Shown here: in pieces, positions 21,215 to 33,400 of the stretch
How the letters are laid out: each line of letters opens with the position of its first letter
How positions within the stretch are numbered: the stretch's first letter is position 1
Source: Mesostigma viride
Taxonomy: Eukaryota; Streptophyta; Mesostigmatophyceae; Mesostigmatales; Mesostigmataceae
NCBI GenBank assembly: GCA_009746045.1
Contig: RPFO01000175.1
Location: 676,501 to 740,000 of the forward strand
Reading direction: 5' to 3'
DNA length: 63,500 nt
Position numbers and translations under genes: made by a program
The notes under the pieces: model-generated
Databases searched by the model: none
What the model saw: only the letters and a program-made list of their open reading frames with translations
What the model was told of the DNA's origin: nothing

Positions 21215-24200
21215 TAACTGAATGCAGCAATGGCGACGCAGGCTGAAATTGCTAACATGATGGTGGACACTGCCCGGCGCCGGGGCCGCGGCGGCCCACA
21301 AGACACTGCAATGGAAGATGATCCGTTGCTCACGCAGTACTGTCAGGTACGTTTCTTCAGGGTGGGGGGCTACCACTGGAGACGGAAACCGTGCTTGCCC
21401 ATCGCCTGCAGTGCACAGGGAACTCATCGTTGATTTGCTCAGAAGTTCACCTGGGCAATCAACGCATTTGCATTGACGGTCGGCAGCATGGATGGTAGGC
21501 CAACCTCAGTGGCCCCATCCCGGCGGGTGGCCTTCACGAGTGTTGCCTGCAAGGTGAAAGTTGATCCTGCAGCCCGCCCCGGCAAGCTTCTGGGCGGGAA
21601 AGGCAAACCCAGCATCGACGACCTGCTCTCTCCAGCACAGCTCGTCATCAAGCTTGGCCTGCTGGCAAGCGAGGCAGCGGTCCAGGCCAAGGCACGGGGA
21701 GTACGTTTGCACCTACGCCCGCGCCTCGTCAACGACACCCTGACCGTTCTTTTCATTAACGGGAAGCGCACGGACTGTCATGCAAGCTCCCAACAAGAGG
21801 CACAAGCCGCGTCCCAAGCCGGCCCCTGCTGCATTGTCGTCGTCAACGCACGTCCCCGGCATGGAGGGAGCCTGGTAAGGGCACACCCTCGCGGCCTCAC
21901 GGTACAATAGGCTTTGGGAACAGCCCGTTTATTAATAAACAGGCCCCTAGCTTTCCATCTCCATGTCGCACAGTGCCAGCATGATTGGGATGCAAGGTCG
22001 CCAGGCACGCCACGGTCTGACCTTCCTGCCAATTTTCCAGCCTCACTCACCTCTTGGCCCGCCTTGAGCGGGATGAAGCGGCACAGTCGACACGCCAGTG
22101 ACCCCAGCCAGGACAGCGGGAGAGGACGCATATCTGCCCTGAAAGAAAGACTCCATGCGTTGAAAAGTATCAACCCCAACCGCCACCCTAGCTCCTCCCC
22201 GGCCCCCCCCCCCTCCGACCGGCCAACCCCCACCTCCAGCACTACCCTTCTCCACCCCCCGGCACCTCCAACCCCAGCTCTCCGCTAGACAATAATAGGG
22301 CAACGGCCCATTCTTGGTATTGGCTAGCTAGCGCACCCTCCCTGCAGATCCTTCTACCCGCAGCGGCACCCTGGGCAGCACGTCAACGCGTCGACGAGCT
22401 GATCGCATTGTGCGCCGACAACCAGATTGCCATCCTCGGAGTCCAGGAGCATCCGCGCACCGGCCGACCGTCGACCCACAGCAAGGGGTCAACGGGCTTA
22501 TGGTCGACGACCTCCGCGCAGGCTGGCGATTCCACTACGGTGCCAGGCGGCGCCGCGCCGGGCCAAGGCGGTGTGGGCCTCCTGTGCTCACCGGCAGCAT
22601 CAGCCCACCTCCAGTCCATGGTGCTGAGATTTCCGCGTGTGCTACTGTGGCCACTTTTGCAGCCACTGACGGGGCATTCTCACATTATACGCTCACCGAT
22701 GTCGTGGGGTATGCGCCACATGCGGGTCGAGACCAGGCGGAGCGCCGTGCTGCACCTTCTTCAGCGACCTCAAGGCGGAGGAGGCCAGCACCCCAGCCCG
22801 GCACTTCCTGGTCATGCTGCTCGACGCCAACGCAACGCTGCCAGTCCGCTCCGGCGGCGCTCAGTACGGCGCCCCCTTAAACACGACGGCCAACGCTAAC
22901 ACGGATCTCTTTGCGGATCTGTTGGCAGAATCTGCGCTGGTTGCATGCAATGCTTCTTTCGCACCCCCCGCGCGCGCCCAGCAGCTTGCCACCTTTTTTG
23001 GGCCGTCGGATCGGGTGGTCTGCCTTGATCGGTTTTCTCTGAATATAGTTTAATTAACGCATGCGGGAAAGATAGGGCCGCTATGCCTTGGCCTGGATGT
23101 GGAAGGCTGTTTGCGACATGGGCTGACTGATTCGATCTGTACAAAGGGTTTCCTGTTCGCCCGAATTTTCCTTGGATGACCCGGTTGTTTATAAGGGTCG
23201 GTGGCTATTAATTAGTGGTCCGAGAAAATTAATTGTAGGTGTTATACGACTTGCTTGCAAAGATTCGTGTTTGGTTGCACCAGCTGAGGTTAGGTGGGGA
23301 CGTGTAGGGTCGGCTGGCTGCGAATCTTTGGCTGATTTGTTTTCTTTAGTGAGTCGTGATTAATTAATATAGTGGATTCGGACCGGCCCAAGGGGGTCGA
23401 TGGGCGAGTTTATTGTTTGTCAGACTTGGGAACCTTGTACAACTACCTGTACGGTTAACGCGCTAGCCTGGGGGTGCGTGGCCACGTTGTTTGTAGTGGC
23501 GTTTTCAGCACTGTTCAGGCCGGCGTGTGACGCATGCTGGTGTTACTTAATCTGGATGATGTCAGCTTGTGTGTCGGCGGGCCATGCCTTAAGCAAGCTA
23601 GGCAGGCAATGATCCGCAATTGTTTCTTTCACAATGGCGGCAATGGCCGCCTGTGCAAAATTGCACATTCTAGCGCGGGTTGCATCTGTCTTGTAGCCGA
23701 GGCAGATGGTGGCACAACCGCTAAGTTGTCCGACCAAGCATAGTATAGTTGGTCGTGCAACGTTCGGAAAGAAAATTTAAATTTACCCCCATGTCATTTT
23801 TCCCCGGCTGCGGGTCTTTTTGACGTGGGCGAAGGATGGGGCGCTACTTCGGCGGTTTGACCAGCTTTGGCGGAGCTGTTCATAAGTTAAGTAAAACAGC
23901 TCTAGTGTCACATCGCAGGCTTGCCACCTTGCGATGGTGCGTGGGAAGTGACCTGGACTCAAAAGGTCCTGAACCAGGTTCCTGTCAGCAACGACCTGTT
24001 TTTTTCATAAATTATTTTTTCTGGCGGCAGGTCAGTTGTCCAGCTGCCCCTGCCGAGGAGGGGTAGTTGGGGACAATAGGAGCCGCGCGAGAGTTGCGCT
24101 CCGAAGCTAGAAATTTCCCTATTGCGAGACTCGAGTTGGGGAGGGCGTCTTAGGGAGGCGAGGCTACGCCAGACCTTTGTCGTTCCTTTTCGTCTCAGCA

Positions 24201-25990
24201 CCTGCTGCGCGGCTCAGTCTATTATGGTGTCGTAAAACCTCTTTCCTTTTTGGACGGTTCCGGAATTGCGAAATGCTGGCTCTTTTTGGGGGCTTGCTTT
24301 TGGGGTGGTCACGGGCTTGTGTCGCATTGAACCAGCGGGCCCCTGCGGGGGTTAATATAGCCTAGCGCGGGCTGAGTCGCCATTTAAGATGTTGCGACAC
24401 GCTCTTTCGCGCACGGTGGTCATGAGTGGCAATGGGGTTAGCGCCCGGCAGGGGGGGTATTTGGGTGGAGGCTTCTTGCTTCCGCGTGCGAATTGAGAAA
24501 CCTTAAGGCCACTGTTAACTGCTGCATTTGTGGCAGGGCTCCACTTATTGTACTCAATCAAATGCTGGTCTTCTTGGGAGCTCAGTGATCTTAATCGGTT
24601 TTCTCTGAATATAGTTTAATTAACGCATGCGGGAAAGATAGGGCCGCTATGCCTTGGCCTGGATGTGGAAGGCTGTTTGCGACATGGGCTGACTGATTCG
24701 ATCTGTACAAAGGGTTTCCTGTTCGCCCGAATTTTCCTTGGATGACCCGGTTGTTTATAAGGGTCGGTGGTCCGAGAAAATTAATTGTAGGTGTTATACG
24801 ACTTGCTTGCAAAGATTCGTGTTTGGTTGCACCAGCTGAGGTTAGGTGGGGACGTGTAGGGTCGGCTGGCTGCTTAACGAATCTTTGGCTGATTTGTTTT
24901 CTTTAGTGAGTCGTGATTAATTATAGTGGATTCGGACCGGCCCAAGGGGGTCGATGGGCGAGTTTATTGTTTGTTAGACTTGGGAACCTTGTACAACTAC
25001 CTGTACGGTTAACGCACTAGCCTGGGGGTGCGTGGCCACGTTGTTTGTAGTGGCGTTTTCAGCACTGTTCAGGCCGGCGTGTGACGCATGCTGGTGTTAC
25101 TTAATCTGGATGATGTCAGCTTGTGTGTCGGCGGGCCATGCCTTAAGCAAGCTGGGCAGGCAATGATCCGCAATTGTTTCTTTCCCCTCCCTCCCACCCT
25201 GGAGGCTTCTTGCTTCCGCGTGCGGATTGAGAAACCTTAAGGCCACTGTTAACTGCTGCATTCAATGTGGCAGGGCTCCACTTATTGTATTCAATCAAAT
25301 GCTGGTCTTCTTGGGAGCTCAGTGATCTTAACTATATTTCCGCACGCCGAGCTCAGCGCCCCTCTGTTGTTGCTGCTCGCGTGCTGCAAGATTCTGTAGA
25401 CGTGGACCCTCACCGCTGACCTTCAATGCCAACAAGCTGGACGGCGCGGTCACCAACATGCTGCGGTCAGTTTTCCGTGTAGGATACGCTGCTCATGTCT
25501 GCAAGGAGGACTTGTACCTCGGCATGCCACTTATCACCAGCACCATCAACTAGCAGCGGCGCCTGCAGCTAGTAGGGCACCGTTAGCTCGCACCAACCAG
25601 GTAGACACCTCACGTGGCCCCTCCGCAGGGCTGCGCCCCGCTCAGCCGGGCAGGCACTTCCTCACGTGGGCCGGGCCCAGCCAGGTCAGACGCCGCAAGG
25701 CCCGCACGTACCTTCAAAGAGCAGCTTGTAGAGGACATGGGGGCCCTAGGACTCTCCGTGATTTGGAAAAAGATGATTGACATGGCCAAGTGGGCTCAGG
25801 TCATAGAGGACAACAAACCCCCTCCAGTGGGGAAGCCGCGCGTTTGCACACGTGGGAAGCATGCTAGACGAGACCCCTAGGGCCGCGGGCACCATAGATA
25901 TAGAGTAGGATTGTTTTTGTAGATAGCTTAGACTGGTAGGATTGCGTGTACCCATCCATCCATCCATCCGTCCGTCCGTCCGTCCGTCCC
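21215..25990 (+). mobile_element. Decayed LINE fragment, plus strand, with internal deletion and an insertion
   Basis: 21230-21910 matches the ORF1 region of the 55.8-61.1 kb LINE (shared DDLLSPAQLVIK). 22330-23030 matches its endonuclease start (shared FFGPSDRVVCLD). It resumes at about 25335 (CTCAGCGCCCCTC, CTGCAAGATTCTGT) and then jumps directly to the C-terminal part (LDGAVTNMLRS-like), so most of the reverse transcriptase is deleted. It ends in CATC, GTCC and CTCC microsatellites at 25945-26020. Many frameshifts; not functional. Confidence 0.8.
23031..25330. mobile_element. Two tandem copies of an unknown repeat inserted in the LINE fragment
   Basis: Copy 1 is about 23031-24597 and copy 2 about 24598-25330. 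Both begin TCGGTTTTCTCTGAATATAG and end near GGGAGCTCAGTGATCTTAA. Copy 2 lacks about 0.8 kb of the middle. The LINE sequence is interrupted at CTTGAT and resumes after CTTAAC, with CTTAAT between copies, suggesting a short target duplication. A related copy lies at 40346-41720. No coding capacity or clear terminal repeats; insertion between A and TC is compatible with a Helitron-like 5' end, but the 3' end does not match CTRR. Confidence 0.65.
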
Positions 25991-26018
25991 TCCCTCCCTC
26001 CCTCCCTCCCTCCCTCCA

Positions 26019-29000
26019 TTAAATTATATCATGACTCCGTTGGTAGATCATGTAGCACATATTCCTTGCTGGATGGATTAATTAATTAATTAATAGACAC
26101 GTGACCGGCGTCACGTGAGCATAAGTCCTCAGTGGGAGGGGAACATGGGATGGAAGGGATGGTATAAGCTATCTAGGTCCTAGTTACAGGGGTGTGGGCA
26201 CCGCGGCCCGAATCGCTATGAATGCCATACTTGGTCACACGCGGAGCCCCCACAGGCTTGGGGGTGGTCTCCTTCATCACTACTTGCCATCTATCCTTGC
26301 GCACCATCTGCCTCCATATTACAGACAAACCAGGAGGCTGCCCGGGGGTGAGCCCGTCACGTCTAGTGTAGCACATGTCCATGCCGAGTCTATCACGAAA
26401 AGTCCACGGGTGGCGGCCCTGCCGCGCGCGGCCGGGGGCACGCCAGGTGAGGACATATCGCCCAGGCTGGGCGGGCTTGGTGCCAGCTAGTCTATCTGAT
26501 GTATCTACCTGATCTGTGCGGGCCAGGTGCCCGGCTAGGCCCAGGCGCCTGTGCCTAATAATGTGGGAAACATAGGGCAAATCAGCGTACAAATCCTCAT
26601 TACTAATGTGCAAACCAAAGGGGATGTTAAGGGCCTTGCGCAGCATCTTGGTGACGGCGCCGTCGAGTCGTTGCTCCAGCTCCTGCATCAGTGTCCACGT
26701 CTCGGCGCCGTAGGTCAGGATCGTCAGAATGACGACCTTGAAGAGGTCACGCTTGACGATCCGGGGTAGGGCGGGGTTGCTCCACCAGCGGCGGTGGTCA
26801 TGGAGGTGCGCCCACGCCATGCCGATCCGTGTCGTCATGTCGTCCTCGCAGTCGGGAAGCCAACTGCCGAGCAGCTTGAAGCGGCCTGAAGGAGGGTAGT
26901 TGACCTCGGCATCGTCTAAGAGGCGGAGTGTGGGTGGGGGCCCTGCCATGCCGAGGGCCAGGGCCTCCGTTTTGGGGCTGATTTCTAGACCAACCGCCCG
27001 AGCCTCGAGCGCCAGGCAGTCCAGCCAAAGTTGGGCAGACTCCGGCTTCTCGATGAGCGTGATGTCGTCGGCATAAATGAGGTCAGCTAGTAAATTCTGC
27101 TTGTTAGTCGGCCCCCCTTCCCCAAGCTCGTTCGTGATCGCTAGGCCAGGGGCACGGCCTGCAATGCTAGCAAAGCGAGCACGTGCCTGGCGCATAACAT
27201 AATCCACTACAATAATAAACAGGTACGGCGACAGGACGCAACCCTGCCAGACGCCGGTCTGCAGTGGGCATGGCGGGGTAATGCCGTGTTGAGTGCGCAC
27301 CGAAGTGGTCGACCCCTCATACAGCGTGCGGATGACGGTAATCAGGGGAGTGGGGACGCGAGCGCGAGCAAGTACAGCCCATAGAGCGTCCCAGAGGACA
27401 GAATCAAAAGCCTTGATGAAGTCGACGAAGATCAGGATGGCGGGAAACTCACCAGGTTGCAGGAGAGCGATTTCCTCGAAGAGGCGACGCGCGACGAAGA
27501 TGGCCATGACGGTGTTGCGCCCAGGACGGAAGCCCATTTGACTTTCCCCAAGGTGACAGTCGAGAGCAGAACGAAGGCGGTTGAGGATCATGCGCATGAA
27601 CAACTTAAGTGCGGCGCTCTGGATGCAGACTCCTCTGTAGTTGGCGGGGTCGTCAGGGGAACCTTTGTTTTTGTACAGCATAATACGGTAGCTGTGCTGC
27701 CACTCAGGAATCGGCGGCGCGTCGGCAAGCAGGATCCGGTTGCAGACGTCAAGCAGGAACCCCGTGAGCGCCGTCAGCTTAATCACCGGGGCTGGGAGCT
27801 GGTCAGGTCCAACGGCGGCATAAAAGCGGAGTTGCTTGGCGGCGGTGCTCAGCTCGAGCTCGGTGAACGGCGGGAGCTCGTTGGGGTCGGCCAGGGGTTC
27901 CGTCAGGGCTGGGTACGTGTAGTCCTGCTCAGCGGCGGGCGGCGTGGGCGGCGCAGGGACGTCCGCCGGTGCTACTGCCAGGCGTGCGGCCGCCAGAGGG
28001 CCAAGCGGCGGAGGCGGCGGGGGGGCGCCGAGCAGCCGGGACTGGGAGGAATACCACTGGTCGAGCTGCTGCTGCGGTGAGCCAGAGAGCGTCCGCGGCG
28101 CCGGCTGCGCGCCGCCGGCGGGCCGTTGGGCGTGACGCAGGCGGGTCCAGGCGTACTTGCCGTGCTGGTCCTTGAGGTGGGCGAAGTACTCGCGGACATG
28201 AAGGTCCTCCTGCTCCTTGGTCGCCTGCCGGATGGCCGAGTGGTAATCGGCTTTGAGGCGGGCGTAGCGGGCGGGGTCGCTGTTGTCGCGCAGGGCTTGC
28301 CGGGCCTGGATGACGGCGGGGAGCCGGTGCAGGCTGGTGAAGCGGGGCGGGCGGCGGGGGGGCAGTAGGGCCCCGGCCGCGGGCAGCTTGTCAGCGAGGT
28401 GCCGAAGGGCCGATGCCGGGCCGGCAGCGAACAGCTGGGCGTGGCTGGCCGGGATGTCCAGCGCGTCGACGAACGCCTCTGCGGCGCGCTTGTGGGCGCG
28501 TTTTTCAGGGAAGTCCTCCAGAGCGTCGTCAGATTTCTCGAGCAACTGAAGTGTGCGCAAATCAGGGGGTGCCACGTGCTTACGAAAGGGCGAGGGGAAT
28601 CGCAGGCGGATGCGGGCGGTGACGATGCGATGATCGGAGCGCACCAGGGGGATCACATGCGAGCGAGCAGCTAGTACAGATCCTTGATGACGCTTGCGCA
28701 TTACAACATAGTCAATGCAGCGTTCAGTGCCAGTTGGCGAGGTGTGTGTGACCAAAGCATCTGGACTATGTGGAAAGCGAGTGTTGGCAGTGACCAAATC
28801 GCATGTCGTAAGCAAATCAGCAAAAAGTTCAGTGTTGGCATTGGAGACCGTACCGTTGGGGGCGTGCTGACATCCGCCAGTACCCGGTGGTAGCGTGGCG
28901 TTGGCGTCCAGCAGCAGAGCGAGGTAGTTGCGACCAGGGATGCCGTTCGCCAGGTTCTCCAGCGCTGCAAAGAAGTCCTTGCGGTCTTGTTCTGGGTGGC

Positions 29001-29880
29001 CGGAGTGGGGTGCGTAACCAACGCCCACCGTCAGGGCGTAGGTCGAGTGGCCCTCCATCGAATGAAAAGTGGCCACGAGGAGCCGAGCGTTGACCAGCTG
29101 GGGTTCGCCCATGTGGCGTACGGCGAGCGGGGAGCAGAGGAGACCGACGCCCCCGTTCCCGGTGCCGTCGCCGCCTCCGTAGTAGAACCGCCAGCCGTCG
29201 ATGTCGTCAGCAACAAGGGCAGTTGATCCGCGGGCCGATGCAGTGCGCCTGTGTTCTTGGATTCCCAGGATGGCGATATTATTGTCGATGCAGAAACCAA
29301 TAAGATTGGAGACTCGATGGCACTGACAGTCGTCACTGCGCAGGCAGTGACAGCGGTCAGCGTCGGGCTGGAGCGTGCGGGCGTTGAAGGTGGCGATGAC
29401 CAAGGGCGCGCGTTGACCGAAAAGGGGGGTGCAGGCGGGGGTGGGGGCGGAGATGGAGCAGGGTGGTGATGGGGGTGGGGGTGGAGGTGGTGGGGTAGGG
29501 GGGCGGGTTGGGGACTAATGCTTTCAATCACCGTTTCGATTCTTCCTGCCAACGCGTCGAGGCGACGCCGACGGTTGGCTCGGGTGGCCAGGTAGAATGA
29601 GTCTGCGTCTGCACGCATAAGAAATGCGTGCAGTCTGAGGAGGTTTCGGAGGCGGCCGCGCGAGGCGGGGCGAACCTGGCTCACTGCCGACCCGGTGCTC
29701 TCTCTCCGACAGCCCGAGGGCTGCGAAGGCAAAGGGGCGGGAAGGGGAGTTAGGCAGATCCCACTGCTAAAGCCGCGGAGCCGCGGGACCGCGAGCGTCG
29801 TCATTGATAGGAGAGAAGCTGGATGGATGGAGGTGGGCAAAGCCGCAGAAGCGAACTAAGCTAACTCGGGCTAAGCTAAT
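26019..29880 (-). mobile_element. LINE (non-LTR retrotransposon), minus strand
   Basis: It contains one long endonuclease/reverse transcriptase frame. The 3' side (low coordinates) has TTAATTAATTAA, then a stem-loop at 26030-26052 (CATGATCTACCAACGGAGTC on the minus strand) and ATATAATTTAAT. The 5' side is poorly defined: a Pro/His-rich, frameshifted leader extends to about 29840, and no complete ORF1 is seen, so the copy is probably 5' truncated. It abuts the plus-strand LINE fragment tail to tail. Confidence 0.85.
26173..29403 (-). CDS. LINE ORF2: endonuclease plus reverse transcriptase
   Basis: 1,076 codons open. The N-terminal APE-type endonuclease begins IATFNARTL and has ILGIQEHRR near residue 45; the domain nicks target DNA. 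The reverse transcriptase core has FVDFIKAFDSV near residue 658, GVWQGCVLSPYLF and IYADDITL near residue 778, with the catalytic Asp pair intact. The C-terminal RRLGLAGHLART segment is typical of several non-LTR clades. The clade is unsure: the microsatellite-type 3' tail without poly(A) points to an RTE-like group. Codon 1 as listed is TTG; the true start is upstream or by reinitiation. No stop interrupts the frame, so this copy may be young. Confidence 0.9.
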   Translation of the reverse strand: MVIATFNARTLQPDADRCHCLRSDDCQCHRVSNLIGFCIDNNIAILGIQEHRRTASARGSTALVADDIDGWRFYYGGGDGTGNGGVGLLCSPLAVRHMGEPQLVNARLLVATFHSMEGHSTYALTVGVGYAPHSGHPEQDRKDFFAALENLANGIPGRNYLALLLDANATLPPGTGGCQHAPNGTVSNANTELFADLLTTCDLVTANTRFPHSPDALVTHTSPTGTERCIDYVVMRKRHQGSVLAARSHVIPLVRSDHRIVTARIRLRFPSPFRKHVAPPDLRTLQLLEKSDDALEDFPEKRAHKRAAEAFVDALDIPASHAQLFAAGPASALRHLADKLPAAGALLPPRRPPRFTSLHRLPAVIQARQALRDNSDPARYARLKADYHSAIRQATKEQEDLHVREYFAHLKDQHGKYAWTRLRHAQRPAGGAQPAPRTLSGSPQQQLDQWYSSQSRLLGAPPPPPPLGPLAAARLAVAPADVPAPPTPPAAEQDYTYPALTEPLADPNELPPFTELELSTAAKQLRFYAAVGPDQLPAPVIKLTALTGFLLDVCNRILLADAPPIPEWQHSYRIMLYKNKGSPDDPANYRGVCIQSAALKLFMRMILNRLRSALDCHLGESQMGFRPGRNTVMAIFVARRLFEEIALLQPGEFPAILIFVDFIKAFDSVLWDALWAVLARARVPTPLITVIRTLYEGSTTSVRTQHGITPPCPLQTGVWQGCVLSPYLFIIVVDYVMRQARARFASIAGRAPGLAITNELGEGGPTNKQNLLADLIYADDITLIEKPESAQLWLDCLALEARAVGLEISPKTEALALGMAGPPPTLRLLDDAEVNYPPSGRFKLLGSWLPDCEDDMTTRIGMAWAHLHDHRRWWSNPALPRIVKRDLFKVVILTILTYGAETWTLMQELEQRLDGAVTKMLRKALNIPFGLHISNEDLYADLPYVSHIIRHRRLGLAGHLARTDQVDTSDRLAGTKPAQPGRYVLTWRAPGRARQGRHPWTFRDRLGMDMCYTRRDGLTPGQPPGLSVIWRQMVRKDRWQVVMKETTPKPVGAPRVTKYGIHSDSGRGAHTPVTRT

Positions 29881-29924
29881 ATAGTCTAGTCTAGAAAACC
29901 CCTAACTACGCTACTCAGCAAAGC

Positions 29925-30000
29925 CACCCATCCATCCATCCATCCACCGGGGTTAATGCTTCGTGACTCCCCAACGGGAGCACGAGTTTAATTAATTAAT
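29925..30000 (+). repeat. LINE 3' tail relic: CATC repeats, stem-loop, TTAA repeats
   Basis: CCATCCATCC repeats, then GGGGTTAATGCT, the stem GTGACTCCCCAACGGGAGCAC region at 29962-29983 and TTAATTAATTAA. It matches the tail of the 55.8-61.1 kb LINE but in plus orientation, so it is a separate remnant. Confidence 0.7.
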
Positions 30001-30307
30001 GAAATCAATATATCAACTGAGGCAAGTAAACCTGGATATGACATGTGAAGATATCAACCAGACCTCTAGCAGAGATACCGTATCGTAGCGAACAACAAAT
30101 AAGAAACTACATGCTGCAACTGGTATGCAGATTAAAAAAACGGGATAACCCTCAGCAAAGCTCTGTCGCACTCCAAACTAGGAGCTCTGACATAGTATCC
30201 GCGGATCTTGGATAGGGGTCTCCTGATCCAAAGGCATCCCAAAATGATGATCCAACTAAGAAAAAACTCTTACCAGATAATAGCGCCAGTAACTAGTAAA
30301 GATATGT

Positions 30308-30312
30308 TTACA
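30308..30312 (-). terminator. Candidate polyadenylation signal TGTAA for the paladin gene
   Basis: TGTAA on the minus strand lies about 100 nt beyond the TAG at 30413-30415. TGTAA is the usual signal in many green algae. Short motif, so chance occurrence is possible. Confidence 0.35.
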
Positions 30313-30412
30313 AACTCCATGCAGCTTCCTGTATTGTCCATGAACTTCCTGGTGAACCCAGTTCAAGTAACATGTCACACATGGGGGATGCCAACAACAG
30401 CCTTTCGGCTGC

Positions 30413-33400
30413 CTACAGCCGCAGATGCTGCAACAAATGAGACAGCTCCTTGCGGTTGTTCATCCATGTCTCAAACTTCTCGGTCGCCCTCGTCTGCCCG
30501 GTTCTTACTTCGTGCATGTACGATCGGAAGGCAATCAGGAAGAAATAACGCCTGCTCTACCCAGCCGCAGGCACAGGAACACAAGGCCACAAACACAAAG
30601 GGCGGGGAAAATTGTAAGCTTCAAAGACAAGATCGTCACTGCGTTGTCGAAATTCCAACCGATGCGAACTTGGCTCCACACGCAATTTGAAATGGTGGCA
30701 CCTGTCCAGCCACTTGATCTAGATTGCTAGAGTAGTTTAGCCACCCTTTAGCACCACATATTAATGAGACTACCTGAGCCATGAATGGCTGCAACCCCGC
30801 GGCTCTCAGATTTCCAACGGAGGCATGTGACTGAGAAACTAACAACAGGCTGTTCACCAGGTAAGAGCAACTCAACCAAGGTGATGCCGGCTCCTTGCGG
30901 TGGACGCACCTGGCATGCGTTGCCACCATGTTTTCTTATGATGTAAGTGACATGGTTGCTGTATTCACAGTCAGTTACATACAAGAGAACAGGAATGAGC
31001 AAGTTCAGATACCAAGTATGGGCCAACTAAGAATGCTCCCCTTCATTTGCCCCATCCTCCCCCCAACCAATCCCATCTCGCCACCATTTCCGATACCCAG
31101 GTAACACACGTTACCAAGTAAATATGAACATTTATCTTCATGTTACAAGCGGCTGGGTTAGGTACAAGCGCCTAGCCCATGAACAAGCGGCCACTGGCCA
31201 TGGGGACTTCTCCCCCTGGCATCTTTGCATACGACCGCACCTCCTTCCCACCTTGCCCTACAAAACAACGTACACTTTGAGCCTAGACAAACACATTTCG
31301 CATGAAACACGGGCGCCACCCACCGTAGGGACTTCTCCCCTCGCATCTTCACGTACGACTGCACCTCCTCCAGCTTGCCCTGCGGGTCCTTGGCGGTCAG
31401 CGAGCGCGCCTGCGTGCGCGTGGCATCGTCCGCCTCCAGCAGCTGCTTGCTGTCAAACACGTCCTGCCGCACGTTGCCCGCCATGGAGCAGCTGGCAGAC
31501 GGCACAAAGGGGCAAGAAAAAAAGCCAAACAAAAGGGGCCAAGAAAAAAGACACAACGAGGACGCGCAACGATTCAGCCATCGGAGCGAAATCGGGAGCG
31601 AAGGCGAGGAGCAAGAATAGGGAGCGAGGAAGGGAGCGAAAAATCGGGAGCGAAAATCGGGAGCGAGAAACTTGGGCTGGCCGGCCCTCGTTGGCCCAGG
31701 CGTAATCCGCCAGGAGGTGGCTCACTCAACCAGGTGGCCGAAGAAACAGGAGTGATCCCCCTGCGGTCCCTGTCCCTGGGAGCAAGACATGGCCAACAAC
31801 CGTGGGAAAAAAACACCCCTCCATTAAGATTGTGGCCTAACAAAGGGGAGGGACACGCAGCCGCCCCGTGGAACAGCTTCCATATGTCAGCGATCCAACG
31901 CAGGGGTTCAAGCCGACGGAGCCATGGGCGCCACGTATGAAGGCAGCACATGAGAATCAGTGCTTCTGCTAAGGGTTTTTGTCATTCGTCAAACGGCTGA
32001 CTATTTGCCACGGCACTTCGTCAAATGGTTGACTATTTGCCTTGGCAGTTCGTCAAACTGGTTAACTATTTGCCTTGGCGCTTCGTCAAACCTGGGGGGG
32101 GGGGGGGGGAAGCTTTATTTCTTAATAATTAACTTAAGGTCGCTCACACACGCGTGTAATGCATGTGGATAAAACACAATGTCACATGGTGGTTGTTGAC
32201 AACTGCATAAATTAAAGAATAATAACTAGTATCGTTCACAGCTAGGCCAGAGTCAAGTGGGCATAGCACGAGGCCATTAAACTACCATCACAATCTCCAG
32301 ATCCGTGGTCGGTAGGGCTCATTCGTACTTTCCGTTTTCCCACCACTGCTCGCGATCGAGCCGCTCCTTGCTATACTGCTTGTTGTCCTCCTGTCTCTGC
32401 CTTTTCGTCTTGGGAGCTGGCTTTCTCTAGCCCTTCTTCTTCCTTGGCTCAGAGCTGCCGCCGTCATCGGCCTTGCTCCTTGCTGCCTTGGCCCCCTCCT
32501 AGCCAGATTCCTCCTCGCTAGATTCCTCCACGCCAGAATTTGAGGCGCTGTCAGATGATGTCGACTGGCCACCATCTTCCTCTTCCTGCGCATTAGACGC
32601 ATCCTCTTCCTCAAGCTCTACTCTCTTGCGTGTGTCGCGGCCCTGCCTGCCCTCCTTTTCATCTAAACTGCGGCCTAGGTCGACGATATTTTCCGTTGCT
32701 ACCGGAACAGTTTCTCCAGCTTGCTTCTTAAACAAAGCATCTAAGGTGCTAGTCTTGAAACATGCCAAACCGTTCTTCTTTGACATTCTCTAGCTCATGC
32801 AACACTACCTGAACATCGCCCGCCGCCATTATCGAAACAATTTCGCATGCAATACTTTATCGCATATGTAGTCGCCAGACGGCTAGAGGTCGGAGGTTAA
32901 TTGATATTAGTTTTTCATGCCCTGGTCGGCTGGTCCTTGGTCACTCCTTGCTGTGCTGGTCCTGCCCTCCTCCTCTCACAAGGTTTTTGTCCAGGCGATT
33001 TGAGTTCAGTACCTCATCAGTACTTCAGTTTTGGTACCCGACTGAAATTGTGCTGAACCGTACTGTCTTTCCAAACCAACTCTAACTGCAGCGTACCTAG
33101 GATTCAGCTGGTACGGGCTGACGGCCTGACGCCGCGCTGCTAGACCTCAGGTCTGGCCTCTCTATGGGAAAACCTGACTTCCGTGGTTCACGAATACCCT
33201 AAACATTTCGTCAAACCGGCTGACGAATTGCGGAACATATTCGTCGATTCGTTGACGAATCGCCGAGTTGGTTGACGAATGTGGTTGATGAATTGCCCAA
33301 AATGGTTGACTTTTTTACTACTAATTTCGAAATTCGTCAACCAGTTGACGAATTCGTCCCGTTAACAGAAGCACTGATGAGCATGTGCACTCACAAGTCT

